A stretch of DNA of 64,000 bases, taken from Cycas panzhihuaensis. Taxonomy: Eukaryota > Cycadophyta. The notes beneath the pieces were generated by a model that was given only the letters and a program-made list of their open reading frames with translations, was not told the origin of the DNA and did not search any database. The stretch lies in contig CM041465.1 of NCBI GenBank assembly GCA_023213395.1, positions 49,173,741 through 49,237,740 on the forward strand, read 5' to 3'. Below are positions 33,372 to 45,734 of the stretch, piece after piece (the first letter of the stretch is position 1; each line of letters starts with the position of its first letter). The position numbers were made by a program, and so were the translations under genes.

Positions 33372-35500
33372 CTAGAGGAGACTAGTTCCCTTTGCTCTGA
33401 ATTCTTCTTCAAGGGAGACTTAGAGTGGATTTTACAAGCCCTTGGTGATGACCTTCACTCTCTAAAGGTAATCCAGGGATTGTTTAAGCTCACCACTACA
33501 GGATCAAGACTTTTCAGGAGTATTCTAAAGGCCAAAGATGATTATACTCTGATCTGAAATATTTTTCAAACCTTCTTTAAAGGTTTTGAGCTAATTTACT
33601 CACGTTTTTCATGTGTTTTTTCACTAAAATCTGGATTATTTAGTTGATTCTTATTACAGATCATGGTGTTGGAGTGTTATGAAGAAGTATAAAGCTTACT
33701 AACTAAGATTATCATAAGCCACTAACTCCCTGTAGGCTATGAAGTAATTCTGGGTATTTTTCATCCCTCAAACCCCACAAAGAGAGTTCAATCTACTCTT
33801 ACATACTGTATGGAGTCTCCTGCTCATCTGAAAAAGGTTGAACACAACCTTATTGGGTCCCAAGAATGTTTTTCAAAGAAGGAAAGAGATTGTAAGCTAT
33901 TATACTTGTTGTTGTAACACATTTCATCTGTGTGCCCAATTTTTTACTTCAAATCCTTCATTCTCCTTCCATAGATCTTCAATCTTCTTGAGATTAGAGC
34001 TAAATCATCCTTTGAGTTGCAAGATTTTAGACTAATCAATCAATCCTACATGGAGTTCTAACGGACTGTGTCTCCACGGCGCCATCGTCATTCTGCCACC
34101 GTTCGAAATCGCGTCTTCAACTTTTTTTAAAAAGTCTCTTAAAAATTTCATAAATCTAAACTTTGGTTTATGTTATTAGGAATATTATATAGTATATTCC
34201 TAACTTAATAAACTTTTTACTCCAAGGTTTAACACTTAGACTTAAGTTTAAACATCAAAAATCACTTTTTTAAAGACAAAACCAATATTCTTTTAGTGGT
34301 TTTTCAGTCAAGTGACTCCATCAGTCTTAATTTTATGATATCAGAGACTAAATCAAGCTTTCTAAGTGTTTTACAGTCTAAACAATAATAGTTTTCCTTT
34401 TTTTCAACCTTCTATTAGTCATTTGGACTCTTTGGCTTAATATTTTTTAAAAGAAAATTTAACTTTTTTTCAATTTTTGAAGCTTAAAATCTTCTTTGTA
34501 TCTAGTAATTTCATTAAATTACTAATGTTGAGCTAGTCACTTATCTTTGGAAATTAAATTTACTAGTCTAAGTTCTCATTCAAGGCTCCCTGTGTGGTGT
34601 TCTTACTACTTAAAGTTGCAAAAGAAAAAAAAGAGTGAAATTTCAACCTTTATCTTTTGACATTTTTTGCCTTATTTAACACTTACTCCATGGTGTACAA
34701 ATGTTAAAAAGACTTGGTAAAGTGATTTTTAAAGTGTTAACATTTTATTAAAGTGATTTTTATCACTATTTTTAAGGCATCTTTCATGGTGACCTATTGC
34801 CCTTAGTCACAAAGGGGGCTCAAAAACACTTTTATTTAATAAAATCACTTTATTTTATTGATAGTTGGGACTATTTCAAAGTCCCAACACTTGGTGCTTG
34901 GCATCTTTAGCTTGTAAGTGATTCTTCTATTTTTTTCTTCAAGTACTAAAAGGAACCCACTTGTATTTTTTATATAAAGACTTTGCACTTTCTTCATTAA
35001 AGCACTTAGCATCTTCTTCAAAGTGCTTACCTTTTTTACATTGTACTTAAACACTTTCTTTTTACTTGGATTTGATAGCACTATTTTTATACTAAAGTGC
35101 TCTTATAAATCACTCAAAGTGATCATTGTGATGTATTTGATTACTTCAACTTGAAGCTCTTTATCATTGTAAAATATTAAATCAAGCATCTACATCATCC
35201 AAGTAAAACTTACTCTAAAGTCCACTTCAATCTTCTAAAAGTGAACTTTTAAATCAAGCAGGAGAGGCTCGAAAAAGATTCAAACCTTGCCTCTAAAATA
35301 ACCTTAAGCTTAGTGCATTCCTTAGCAATGTCAGTAATTCTAGTAATAGTCATTTCAGTAACAATAGTAGTAACAATGCCCTCGACTAAATCAAGGTACC
35401 TATCGAGGAGTTCAAAGAGAAATGGGGGGTTTTAGAGGTGGTAATCAATGCCACTTCAATTAATTTATAGATGAGGATAAATTATTTTATACTTATCATA
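33372..35500 (+). other. Copia element II leader and gag region, not recognisable
   Basis: About 2.1 kb where gag should lie. I see no gag or zinc-knuckle motif in any plus-strand frame. The part at 34590-35240 is low-complexity, with AAAGTGATTTTT, AAAGTGTT and CACTTT words scattered on both strands. From about 35240 an S/N-rich stretch (SNSSNSHFSNNSSNN) precedes protease, such as is found in gag tails. Confidence 0.45.
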
Positions 35501-36102
35501 CATCCAAGGTTCATCAAACGTAGATCATTAACTTTGGAGCTACTTAACATATGACTGAGAGTGAAGAACTCCTTTGTAACATAAAAGAAGGAAAAGGTCA
35601 ATCAGTGAGCTTTGATAACAATGAATCTGTCAAGATCTATGGTATATGAAAATTTTCTCCATTCCATTCTCCTTCCAATCCTTCCTCTATATTTCCCAAA
35701 GGCAATACCTATTTCATACCTTCCATAGAGAAGAGTTTGCTATCTGTTAGCAAATTATACAAGCAACAAATGGGCATTTTATTCAAGAATAGAAAACATG
35801 TAATAAGTGACAAAAATGACCAGGTAGTGGCTGTTACATATGAGGATCATGGCCTCTACAAATTGGATGCTAATAATATCATACTTGATTCTACTTACTT
35901 TAGTTCAATTGTCACTCAAACTTTGTCCAAGAGGCAACTTTGGCATCAATGTCTAGGCCATTTAAGCTTAGACAATCTCAAGCAGATGGTGAATAAAATC
36001 ATGGTACATGGTTTTCTAAAGATGTATGGCACAAAATGTCTTTGTGAAGCATGCATAACGGGGATACAACATCACTTGTCTTTCCCCAAAGATAAAGCTT
36101 AG
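35500..36102 (+). pseudogene. Copia II protease end and GAG-pre-integrase domain
   Basis: The protease active-site region reads INFGAT-stop-HMT where copia has (I)DSGAT-x-HMT, so the catalytic Asp has become Asn. An open block (35737-36102) then carries LSVSKLYKQQMGILF, LDANNIIL and LWHQCLGHLSLDNLKQM with the CEACITGIQH zinc ligands (H-x-n-C-x2-C). This precedes the integrase core in copia elements. Confidence 0.85.
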
Positions 36103-36117
36103 TGTGCATCATATCCT

Positions 36118-36880
36118 TTGCAGCTAGTACACTCAGATTTGTGTGGACCTATGTCCATCGCATCCTTTGGAGGAGCTTTATACTACATCTTCTTCATTGA
36201 CAATTTCTCCCATAAATTTTGGGTTTACTTCATCAAGCATAAGTCTGAAGCATTTCAAAAGTTTAAGGAATTCAAGCTTGAAGTAGAGAATGAGTCTAAC
36301 CAATTCATCAAAACACTAAGGATAGATAATAGAGGTGAATTTACTTCAAAGAAATTCATCCAATTTTGCAAGGATAATGGCATTCAGAGATAACTTACTA
36401 TTCCTCACACTCCTCAAGAAAATAGAGTCTCTGAAAGAATAAATAGAACTTTGGATAACAAAGCCAAAGCAATGATGCATATAAAGGGACTTACTCAAGC
36501 TTACTAGGCAGAGGCATTCCACATAGTTACCTATGTGGTAAACTAAAGTCCAATAATTGTAGTCATCGATATCATACCAGAGGAAGCATGGTATGGCAAA
36601 AAGTCAACTGTCAACCTTTTGAGGATTTTTGGGTGCACTGCTTATATTCACATCTTCAATTAGCAAAGAACTAAATTAGACAAGCATAGTCTAAAATGCA
36701 TCTTTGTAGGTTATGACATACATATCAAAGCTTGCAAGTTATATGATCACATTAGAAAGAAAATGTATCTCTTAAGAGATGTAATCTTTACTGAAAAAGA
36801 TTACAAGGAGTTGGATATAACAGCCATCCAACACCTCATTGACAAAGGCAAAAAGATTATTGAGGCCTTCCTTCCCTCTT
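36118..36880 (+). pseudogene. Copia II integrase core
   Basis: It reads LVHSDLCGPMSIASFGG (first Asp), FIDNFSHKFWVYF, then LRIDNRGEF (second Asp, family LRTDNGGEF), then TPQENRVSERINRT with the catalytic Glu (SER for AER). After it AEAF, RIFGCTAYIHI and IFVGYD are typical of the copia INT C-terminal part. Several TAG/TAA codons interrupt it. Confidence 0.9.
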
Positions 36881-37079
36881 AATCTTCAACTCCATGTACA
36901 TCATCTGCACCTACTAGACTATCCACATCATCAGAATTAGCTCTACTTGATCCTAGCACATCTTCTGTTGATCAACCACTTAGACTAGAAGACCTTGAGG
37001 TTCAAGTTATATCAAACAAAAAGTTACTAAAATGGTATACTCAAACAGTGCAGGATGAAAATATCCATCAAGATATAGG

Positions 37080-37850
37080 TAGCAAACCAATTTTACACTT
37101 ATGGATGAAGTGCTATATGTTGATGAGCCCTCTATTTTTTAGGAGGCTTCTAAAAATGAAAATTGGAAGGCTACCATGGATAAACACATCCATTTTATTG
37201 AAAAGAATAGAACTTGGTACTTGGTTGAATTGTCTAAACACAAACAGGCAATCAACTGCAAATAGATTTATAAGACCAAATTCCATTCTGATGGTATACT
37301 TAAGCACCAAAAGGTCCATCTTATTGCAAAATGATTCAAACAAAAAGAAGGCATAGAGTATGAGGAGACATTTACACCTGTGGCTTGAATACCACCAGAC
37401 TCATCTTAGCCTTAGTAGCTCAATGCAAATGGCCAATTTTTCATATGGATGTGAAGAGTACCTTTCTCAATGGCGATCTTCAAGAGGAGGTATACTTGGA
37501 GCAACCTCCTGGTTATAAGGTACAAGGCAAGGAGCATTTAGTTTATCACCTAAAAAATGTGTTATATGGGTTGAAACAAGCTCCAAGAGTATGGCACTCA
37601 AAGATTAATGATTACTTCTTAAGATATAGGTTTTATCATTCTACTTCAGATCCTAACTTATACATCAAAGTTGGGAAAGGCCATGCCATTTTTATTATCT
37701 TATATGTAGATGACTTAGTGATCACTAGTAATGACACTAAGATTGTATAAATTCTCTAGGATGATTTAAAGAGGAGTTTTGAGATGACAGATCTTTGATT
37801 TCTCCATTATTTCTTAGGCTTTGAGGTATGGCAACAACCAAGCTCAATCT
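37080..37850 (+). pseudogene. Copia II reverse transcriptase
   Basis: The N-terminal half (37085-37380) is readable in one frame as NRTWYLVELSK, YKTKFHSDG and QKEGIEYEETFTPVA. After a frameshift the open block 37385-37750 has FHMDVKSTFLNGDLQEEVYLEQPPG (the Asp is in MDVK), VLYGLKQAPRVW, DPNLYIKVG and the catalytic LYVDDLVIT. It copies element RNA into cDNA. The match to the copia RT (RVT_2) pattern is clear. Confidence 0.92.
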
Positions 37851-37897
37851 TCATCTTCCAAGCTAAATATTCTTGGGATATTTTATAGTGGTTTAAA

Positions 37898-38630
37898 ATG
37901 CATGATTGCAAATTAGCATCTACACCCATAGAGAATGGCACAAAGCTTACTCTTAATGAAGAAGCTAAACTAGTAGATCCTACTCTTTATCATCAGTTGA
38001 TTAGGAGTCTCATTTATCTCAGAAACACTCACCCTGATATCTCATTTTCAGTTGGGATTTGCTCTAGATACATGTCTCAACCCCATCAGAAGCATTGAAA
38101 TATGGCTAAACATATACTCAAATATATCAAAAGTACATTATAGCATGGCTTTGAGTATACGCATGATAAGAACTTCACTCTGGAAGGGTTCTCATTAGGC
38201 TGGTTGTCAGGATAACAGAAGATTAACCTTGAGTTATTGTTTTATCTTTGGTTCAACAGTTGTTTCATGGAGTTGCAAGAAGTAACATAATATTACCTTA
38301 TCCTCCACCTAAGCAGAGTACAAAGCTGCAATCAGCATAGCTTATGAGGCTATCTAGCTACAATGGATTCTTGGGAAGCCTAGACTTGATCAAGATCACC
38401 CCACTAGGATTTATTAGGACAATAAAAGTGTGCTCAAGTTGGCTAAGAATCTTGTATTTCATGTAAGGACCAAACATATTGAGGTTCATCATCACTTCAT
38501 CAGAGAGCATGTACAAAGTAGTGATATCAACCTTTAGTATAAACTGATAGAGTAGCAAATAGAAGATATCTTTACCAAGCCACTTGGTAGAGAAAATTTT
38601 GTAAAATTTAGAGGTGGTCTATAGGTCTGA
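37898..38630 (+). pseudogene. Copia II RNase H region
   Basis: The open block MHDCKLASTPIENGTKLT to ICSRYMSQPHQKH is the RT-RNase H connection (family CKPVSTPM, VGSLMYL, RPDI, VSRFM). After it come stop-laden pieces with YIKSTL, LSWNSC-like, and LAKNLVFHVRTKHIEVHHHFI and VANRRYLYQATW in shifted frames, the copia RNase H C-terminus (family HSRTKHIDIRYHFIRE). It ends just before the G-rich tract at 38651. Confidence 0.8.
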
Positions 38631-38650
38631 CTAAACATTATAAACAATAA

Positions 38651-38663
38651 GGTGGGGGGGGGG
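38651..38663 (+). other. Polypurine tract of copia element II
   Basis: GGTGGGGGGGGGG directly upstream of the 3' LTR TGTTAAAC. Confidence 0.85.
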
Positions 38664-39211
38664 TGTTAAACCTTATGTTTATATGTTAAGCCTATGTACT
38701 TTATTTTGCATGTATTATTTGTACTTTTATACTTTATGGATGACTTATCATTTAAGTGATAAAGTGTATATCCACATTCTTTTCTATTGATACAACATTG
38801 TCACTAAAGGGTCAAATGGACCCCCATATACTTTTTCTCACTTGAGAGCCTAAAAGGACACATGTACTACATGCAACGCATGTACCTTGGATGTTTGACA
38901 CCTGTCAAATATCTAATACCTTAGGTCTCTCCTCTCACTCTATATATTGAGACCTCTTCTCATTGTTCTTATATAGAGTTAGAGTTGTATTGTTATGCTG
39001 CCAGTTTGTTAATCAAACTATTATTCATTTGGAGGTTGGACCAATTCCAACTCCTTATCTTTGGTATCATTTTACTCTCACTCTCCATGCTTAATCTTGC
39101 TCATGTTTAATCTCATATTTGCATTCTTAGCCTAGTCTATTTGCTTTCTAGAACTAGAGTAAATATAGCTTCTAGATCTTAGGATTGTAAGGCCATTTGG
39201 CCATATCTACA
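38664..39211 (+). repeat. 3' LTR of copia element II
   Basis: About 548 bp, collinear with 32813-33358. It starts TGTTAAACC and ends TCTACA, followed by the GAAAG duplication. Confidence 0.9.
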
Positions 39212-41355
39212 GAAAGATAGTATGTCTCAAGTGGACCTAAATAAAATATCTCTCAATTAGTAGAGTATTTCTTTTGTTTCAGTCAAGACTATGAGATACA
39301 AGATTTAAGGGAACCTAAGTAACCACCTTTGCCTAACTCCTAAGAAGGAGTCTTCACCTAGCTATGTTGTCCAGTAAGATATGAATGAGGGATGTCACAA
39401 AAGGCTTGGATGTATGGGATGGTAGAATCTACTAACCTACATAATCAGGTGAAGGAGTTCTAAGTTTAGAGCTACTCTGATAATATTGTCTATGTCCTTC
39501 TTAGGGACTTGTATCTTTTGATTCTTTTAATCTTTTGAGTTTTACTTGAATAAAGGGGAAGGGTTAAGTGAATGGAATTGTTTTTGTTCTGGGTTTTTTT
39601 TTTTTCTTTTTTGTATTTTTTGGATGTTTATATTTTTTTCAACAAGGTGAAATAAAATAAATAAAGGCAACCAATAAAGTAATAAGGCCTACTATATCTT
39701 CAACAAGCAAGTAAAGAAAACTAGATGTATGCAATATAATTTTTTATCTTTTTTGTTGTAAAGATGAAACACACTAGAATAAATATGGCTCTATCTCTTT
39801 TAAATATAATACACACTTCATTAAAGAAAGGAAAATACCAATATGAGATGTAATACAACATATAATTATTTTATGTAAGCTTTCGAAGGATCTAATAATA
39901 TGTAATGCTAATGGAAAGATTTTTTTTATATCACGCACATGCTATCTTTTCTTTGAATGAAGATACTATAATGCAAAGGAGAAATTTCAAAGATATACTA
40001 CTACTATTTTAAATGAAATTTTAGACCTTTAAAGTTTCATGTAAGTAATAATACTTCAATCACAATCTTCGTACATGAATCAAGTTATACAACTTTGAGA
40101 TTCTATCATAATTAGAGTAAAAGGGACTCTAAAGGGATCCTTAAACCTCTAATGATCCAAAACAATTTAAGAAAGAAAATCTAAGAATGAAATCAAACAA
40201 ACCACAAAATGAAGACTTCTTTTCTATTCTAAAAATCTGTGTGAGAATGGCTCTTTTCTTTCAATTGATCAATTCTCTCTAATCTTTTCCTTTAAAACAA
40301 GCAAAAGAAAAAAGACAACAAGTAATAAGAACTAAACCACAGCCAAATACAAGCCAAAAGGGATGACAAGCCACTGTGAATTTAGACTACTGTGAAAGAA
40401 TGGGAAGAGATAGTTATTGGAATGGTGGAGAGATGACCATGCCCCACCTTAGACTATCCCTTTTTAACCCCATAAAGGGTTGACCTTTTAGCCAATATTC
40501 TAATCTAAAAATGAATACAAAATCACCAAAATAACCATCCAAAAGAAGAAGCAAATTTTGATAAAGAAATAAACTCCAATAAATAGTGAAGTGACAAGAA
40601 ATCATATAGGAAAGACCTTACTAGTTTAGAAGTTTGAGGCTAAAAATCTTGAGAAAAAACCTATAAAACATGAAGGAAAAACCATTAGAATTTGAACATC
40701 AGTAGATTAGAAAGCTTCAACATCAATCCTTCTCCTTAATTTCACCTAAAAGTGTCACCAAAAGCCAATTTTCAAATCACAACAATAACAATCTTTAAAA
40801 AGTCTCTTAAAATCTACATAAAAACTTTAAAAATTCATACCCTAGCTCCCAATGATAGACAACAATACCCTATTGATCCTTCCTAAGCATCAAAAAGATA
40901 AGATTTCATCAAATATGGGTAGTGATATATAAAAATCCAGTGTACTTACTAAGTTTTGTATGCATAACAATAAAAAATACGATCGTGACATTTTTGGACC
41001 TATCAAAAATGAGACTTTACTCCAAAAATATGACTGGTCGTATTTTTAGCAGCACCAAAATTAGAAATTCAAAATGAGTTCATCAAAAAGTTAAAATTTA
41101 ATTTTTTATCATAAATTAAAGTACAAATGGATTTATGAGTGAGTAAAGAGGCCCAAAACAAGATGGAAATAATAAGCATAAGCCCAAAAATGATCAAAAA
41201 TGATAAATTTGAATGAAATCAAGAATAAAACATAAAAATGAAAAGTTTTACAAGAAAAATTAGATTAAATTGATCATGAAAAAAAAATTAATGCCATAGT
41301 ATCAATCATCGACAGGTGATAGTATAAGTATAAAATGCATAATCATTCACCATGC

Positions 41356-41360
41356 ATCGT
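41356..41360. repeat. Target-site duplication of copia I, left
   Basis: ATCGT here and ATCAT at 47695-47699. The uninterrupted LTR copy has ATTAT at the matching place (about 19770). Confidence 0.7.
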
Positions 41361-41736
41361 TATTAACATGATAATTAATTATTAAGCTACTTAGTTAATG
41401 TTAATGTGGTTTAATTAAGTGAAAAGGTGTGAAGCCAAAAAGGTGCGACTTATTTGGAGGGTCACAACCCTTATCAAGCGACACCTCTTAGGAGAGTATA
41501 AATGCCTTGAGGCCTTGTGTATTCAACATGATAGTATCGTTGTATCAATCCATTATGTAATAATCAAAGTGATCCATTAAGGATCCTTTTGTGGTAGGTT
41601 TTTTCTTGAAACTGTTTTTCCACATAAATTCCCGTGTATTGTGCATCTGTTATCTATGTATATTTGTTTGCTTGTTGTATATGATAAAAGATTATGTAGT
41701 TAGGAAAATTTGTGTATGATTTCATATTCCTAAATA
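41361..41736 (+). repeat. 5' LTR of copia element I
   Basis: About 376 bp. It has TATAAATG at about 41498-41505, a good TATA box that is absent from the 3' LTR. It ends CTAAATA next to the PBS. Confidence 0.9.
41496..41506 (+). promoter_or_regulatory. TATA box of copia I 5' LTR
   Basis: AGTATAAATGC in the 5' LTR. A deletion of about a dozen bases removes it from the 3' LTR (CTCTTAGGCCTTGAGG at about 47456). Confidence 0.6.
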
Positions 41737-41747
41737 TGGTATCAGAG
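41737..41747 (+). other. PBS of copia element I (initiator Met-tRNA)
   Basis: TGGTATCAGAG immediately after the LTR. Confidence 0.88.
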
Positions 41748-43271
41748 TTGTAGGGTCTTACACAACTGAATCCTGATGTTGAGCGAAGCGGTGTGATCAT
41801 TAGTTGCCAGGTGAAGCGTCAAACCCAAGACTTATCTTGAGGGTCCATCACCTCTAATAACGTACAGAAGCAGACACAGTGAATCATTAGTGGTTGAAGC
41901 AGTAAATCTCACTATTCAATGGAGTACAAAGGTTCTTGGGAGTCAATATTCAGGCGTGAAAACCACGCTTGTGGTTAGAGTTGGCTAATTGAAGGTCATT
42001 TGAAGTTGGTTGAAGAACTATTACAGTAATTCAAGCTAGCAGAGCATGCATTGATGGTGATTTAGAGACTATAAGGACAACAACCTTGTACACAAGTAAG
42101 TCAATCATTTTTTCACCCAAAACACCTTAAAATTCAAAAAAAGTGGAAGATTTTTTTTGGTGTTGCTTTCATTTAGTCTATATAAGGGAGATATTGGAGC
42201 CTTCTTGAATCATTTTTAGCCCTCTATATTAAGATTTGATGAAGCACATAGTAGTATAAAGCATTGTCCATTATATTTTTGAGATGTAGTACTTTTATAA
42301 GTAGGAGTATGACCTATTATCTCCACTGAATACACCTCATTGAGGCTGCATATGTGTGTTGAGATATAGCTGGGTTATTTGTATGTTATTTTCGAGATCT
42401 GTGTGCTTTAAATAAGCATTGTACAACTGTTTTGAGGTTCTCTAAGAGTGTAGTGTGTTGGTTGGGTGTGATCTGGAGGCAGTTGGGTAGAGCTGGGGTT
42501 GTTTACTTGTTGTATTCAAGTCTTTTCCCTCTTTAAAGACTAGTTGGATGTGTTGTATAGGTGGTTGGGTAGTATTTTGACTGTTTACCAGCCATATGTA
42601 GTAGGTGTAAGCCTCTATCTCCATACGTTGGTCCATGTAGTGTACACAAGCTAGTTTAGTATTATGGCAACCATGCCTCATAGTATCATATAAAGGTGAC
42701 TTTTCATTTCACTTTTGAATGATTTTTACTAAGGTTTGATACTTTGCAAATCATAATATCTTTTATGCCTTTCATTTTAATCATGTGGTTTAAGTGGTAA
42801 GGCACAGTGTATTTGAAAAGTCATGACTCTAAGAATATGCCTTTTTATATATTCTTCTCAATGAAAAAATAAAATAAGAGAGACCCTTAGACCTTTGATA
42901 CATTATATTTTACCTATTGTGAGTGTATTTGGAGTGTTCTTGGTCCATTTTGAGCACAGATCGAGGAGATCTTTTGTGATTTAGACTTGGAGACCATGCA
43001 TTATAGTCGTGTGAAGCCATCATTTATTCTTGGAGCATTGTTTTAAGTGACTTAAGGGTCATTTTTAACACCTTTTAAAGGTATTTTAAGGCTATATGTT
43101 GATAGTTGATAAGGCATAAATAATTAGTGGCTCACTTAACGTGGGTACAATCGATGTTGGGTGCCCTTGAAATCATGGTCATGAGGTAGAGGAGGACATG
43201 AGAGTGTAATTTTGTCCTGTGGACATTCATTTTAGTATCGATTGTTTCGTATTGAAGTCCATTTCATGAAG
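41748..43271 (+). other. Copia element I leader, 1.5 kb without gene
   Basis: The stretch between PBS and gag has no recognisable frame. The minus-strand open frame at 42442-42681 does not match any family I know. Confidence 0.5.
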
Positions 43272-44060
43272 ATGGAGTATATTATGCCTAATGTTATCTT
43301 TAGTGGTAATAATTTTAGCGAGTGGAAGGCTAATATGGAACTTATTCTAATGGTGAATCAACTCTAGGGAATCACTAAGGCAAAAGTGGATGCAATTCCA
43401 TTAAACCATAAGGAGTGAATTCATCTTAAAGAGAAGTAATTTATGGCTATGGGACTGTTGAAATTATTATCGGTGACAGACCAGAGAGCATTGGCTTATA
43501 ATCTAGACAAATTAGCTAAGATATTGAAAACATTATATGATACATTTGAAAAGAAGTAGACGAATAGACATATTACACTAATGTTAGAATTACTCAACTC
43601 ACATGTAGAGGATAACAACATCAGCTCCTACGTTAATAAGATTATAGACTTGAAGAATAAGCTAGAGGAACTAAAGCTAAACTTGATCGATGATGCATTG
43701 CTATTCGCAATTATCATGTCAAAATTGTTGGCTGCTTTCACCACATTCCAGACCATTTATGATAAAGATGAAGTGATGGAAGTAGAAACATTTGATCAGC
43801 TTAAAAACTTGATTCTAGTAGAGGATGCTAAGCTTAAACATCATGGTATGCTTGGAGGTTTTGGTTCAAGTCAATCCTTAACTATGAAAACTTAGAGGAA
43901 GGAGGCCACTAAGGAGGAGAAGATCACACAGAGGTTAGGAGAAAGTTCTTAAGACAAAAAGAAGTTCAACAGAAAATGTAATTACTATAAGAAGGATGGT
44001 CACCATGAGAAAAACTATTAGTTTAAGCGTTGTGACAAGCACAAAGTCAACTAGGATAAT
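43272..44060 (+). pseudogene. Copia I gag (UBN2 type) with degraded zinc knuckle
   Basis: It starts at the ATG at 43272 with VIFSGNNFSEWKANMELIL (family F-x-G-x-NY-x-x-W). It continues in frame through AKILKTLYDTFEKK to the open block 43581-43895, with LLNSHVEDNNISSYVNKI, LKNKLEELK, a LPAAF-like turn and TFDQLKNLILVEDAKL. This is the UBN2/gag-polypeptide pattern. In another frame near 43978 the knuckle reads CNYYKKDGHHEKNY, where C-x2-C-x4-H-x4-C is expected, so two Cys have become Tyr. About five stops interrupt it. Confidence 0.85.
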
Positions 44061-44099
44061 AAAGGGAAGAACGTTGCTGCTCACTATATCCAAGCAAAA

Positions 44100-44500
44100 A
44101 CCTTATCAGTCAAATCAAATTAAAGAGATTATTGGGTGCTTGACTCTAGAGTGCAGAAACACATTTCTTACTATAGGTAGAACTTTTATACCATGACTTC
44201 AAATAAAAGTGGTACTAAGATTGTCCTTGGAGATGCTCGCATCTTACCAATGGAAGGTATCGGTGAAGTTTCTATTGTAGGAGGTAAATTTACTAGGGTG
44301 TATTGTATACCAAAGATGCAGTTAAATCTTATTTTATCCCAAGAGATCTAAAAACAAGATATGAAGGTGGAGCTCTATGATAACAAATGCCTAATTAAGG
44401 ATCCGAAATAGAACTTTACTATCATAGCTACTAGGAAAGTTAGGTATAACTTTTGGGTGTTTGAAGAGCTTTAATCTCAGAAGAAGTCCTACACCTTTAT
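44100..44500 (+). pseudogene. Copia I protease region
   Basis: WVLDSRVQKHIS stands for the copia active site W-x-x-DSG-A/C-x-x-H, so the Asp is kept but Gly became Arg. ILPMEGIGEVSI, VYCIPKMQLNLI and SQEI follow as in copia proteases (family VLYVP-x-L-x-x-NLLS). Stops are present. Confidence 0.75.
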
Positions 44501-44509
44501 TGCCAGCAT

Positions 44510-45340
44510 AAATGACGTGAGTAAGTTGTGGCACAATCACCTAGGTCACCTTAATTACATGAGTATTACACTGTTGAAAAGGTTGAAGATGGTGGAGCGA
44601 TTACCATAGGTTACCTACTTAGATGGTATGTACGAAGGGTGTATGTATGGAAAGTACCACCGCTATCCTTTTACTCAAGATAATGCTTGAAGAGCCAAGC
44701 AAAAGCTGGAGCTTGTACATTCAAACATAATGGGACATCTTCCTAACCCTTCAATATCTGAAACTCATTATACCCTTATATTTGTAGATGACTACACCAA
44801 GAAGGCCTGGGTTTACTTTGTCAAGAATAAGTCAGACATGTTTGATCACTTTCGTGATTGGAAAGCAATGGTTAAAAATGAATATGATAAGAAAATAAAA
44901 TCATTAAGTGATAATAGCAAGGAATATGATAATAATGTGTTCAATAAGTTCTATCATGATCATGGTATAAAGCAGGAATTTATGGTCCCATATACCCTAC
45001 AACAAAATGAAGTTACTGAAAGAAAGAACCATACCATGATGGAAATGGTAGGGTGTATGGTGCATGCTAAAATCCTACCACCAAAGTTTTGGGCAGAAGC
45101 TGTGGCAACTACTATTTATATTTTGAACTGGATATCCACTTAAACAGATCACAGTATGACCCTTGAAGAAAAATAGATTAGTTGTAAACTTGTCGTTAGC
45201 CATTTAAGAATGTTTGGGTGTATCATTTATACCCACATCCCAGATGATACCCAAAAGAAGCTAGATCAAAAAACTCTAGAGTACATATTCATGAGGTATT
45301 GCATTGAGAATAAAGCCTACAGACTATGTGATCCATAGGG
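44510..45340 (+). pseudogene. Copia I integrase
   Basis: The pre-integrase part has LWHNHLGHLNYMSITLLKR and CMYGKYHR. The core (open block 44730-45143) has FVDDYTKKAWVYFVKNKSD with the first Asp, SLSDNSKEYDN (the family's RTDNGGEY; Asp kept, GG lost) and LQQNEVTERKNHT with the catalytic Glu, then FWAEAVATTIYILN. It joins the cDNA to target DNA. After a few stops, RMFGCIIYTHI-like sequence continues. Confidence 0.88.
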
Positions 45341-45734
45341 GGAGAAGATTGTGGTTAGTTAGGATATTAAATTTGATGAGACATTGGCGTATCATGTTGA
45401 CTGATCATCAGAGGAGCCTTTTTACTTGCCCCTCCCTTCTCCCATTCCCATATTCATCAAGCAAAGAGGACAATGAGCCAGTCGCTGAAACACCTAAGGA
45501 AGTAGGATCGAGTGGGATGAGTAATAGGGAGGAGCCACCATGAGTTGAAGTACCTCTAGCAACAGGTCCTTCAATACCTTTATGGGCAAGGAAGACTATA
45601 GAAGATTCTAGTGTGGCAATGCATACCTTAACTAATGATCGAAGAACATAAAGTCAGTATGCTAGTTGAACTCTGCTAGTAGACACCAATGACTCCAGCA
45701 ATCCTAATTCATTCAATGAAGAGAAAGGAGATCA

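Larger units (their letters stand above)
32813..39211 (+). mobile_element. Copia element II, nested in the Tat-like element
   Basis: A 6.4-kb plus-strand Ty1/copia element. LTRs are at 32813-33358 and 38664-39211, both starting TGTTAAACCTTATG and ending TCTAYA. The PBS TGGTATCAGAG is at 33361 and a G-rich PPT at 38651-38663. Pol is in copia order: PR, INT, RT, RNase H. A 5-bp imperfect duplication flanks it. It is old: the two LTRs differ at many sites and pol has many stops. It interrupts the Tat-like element between 5' LTR and primer site. Confidence 0.92.

Noticed and set aside
42442-42681. 79-codon minus frame in the copia I leader
   Set aside because: No family resemblance; opposite to the element and inside an untranslated leader.
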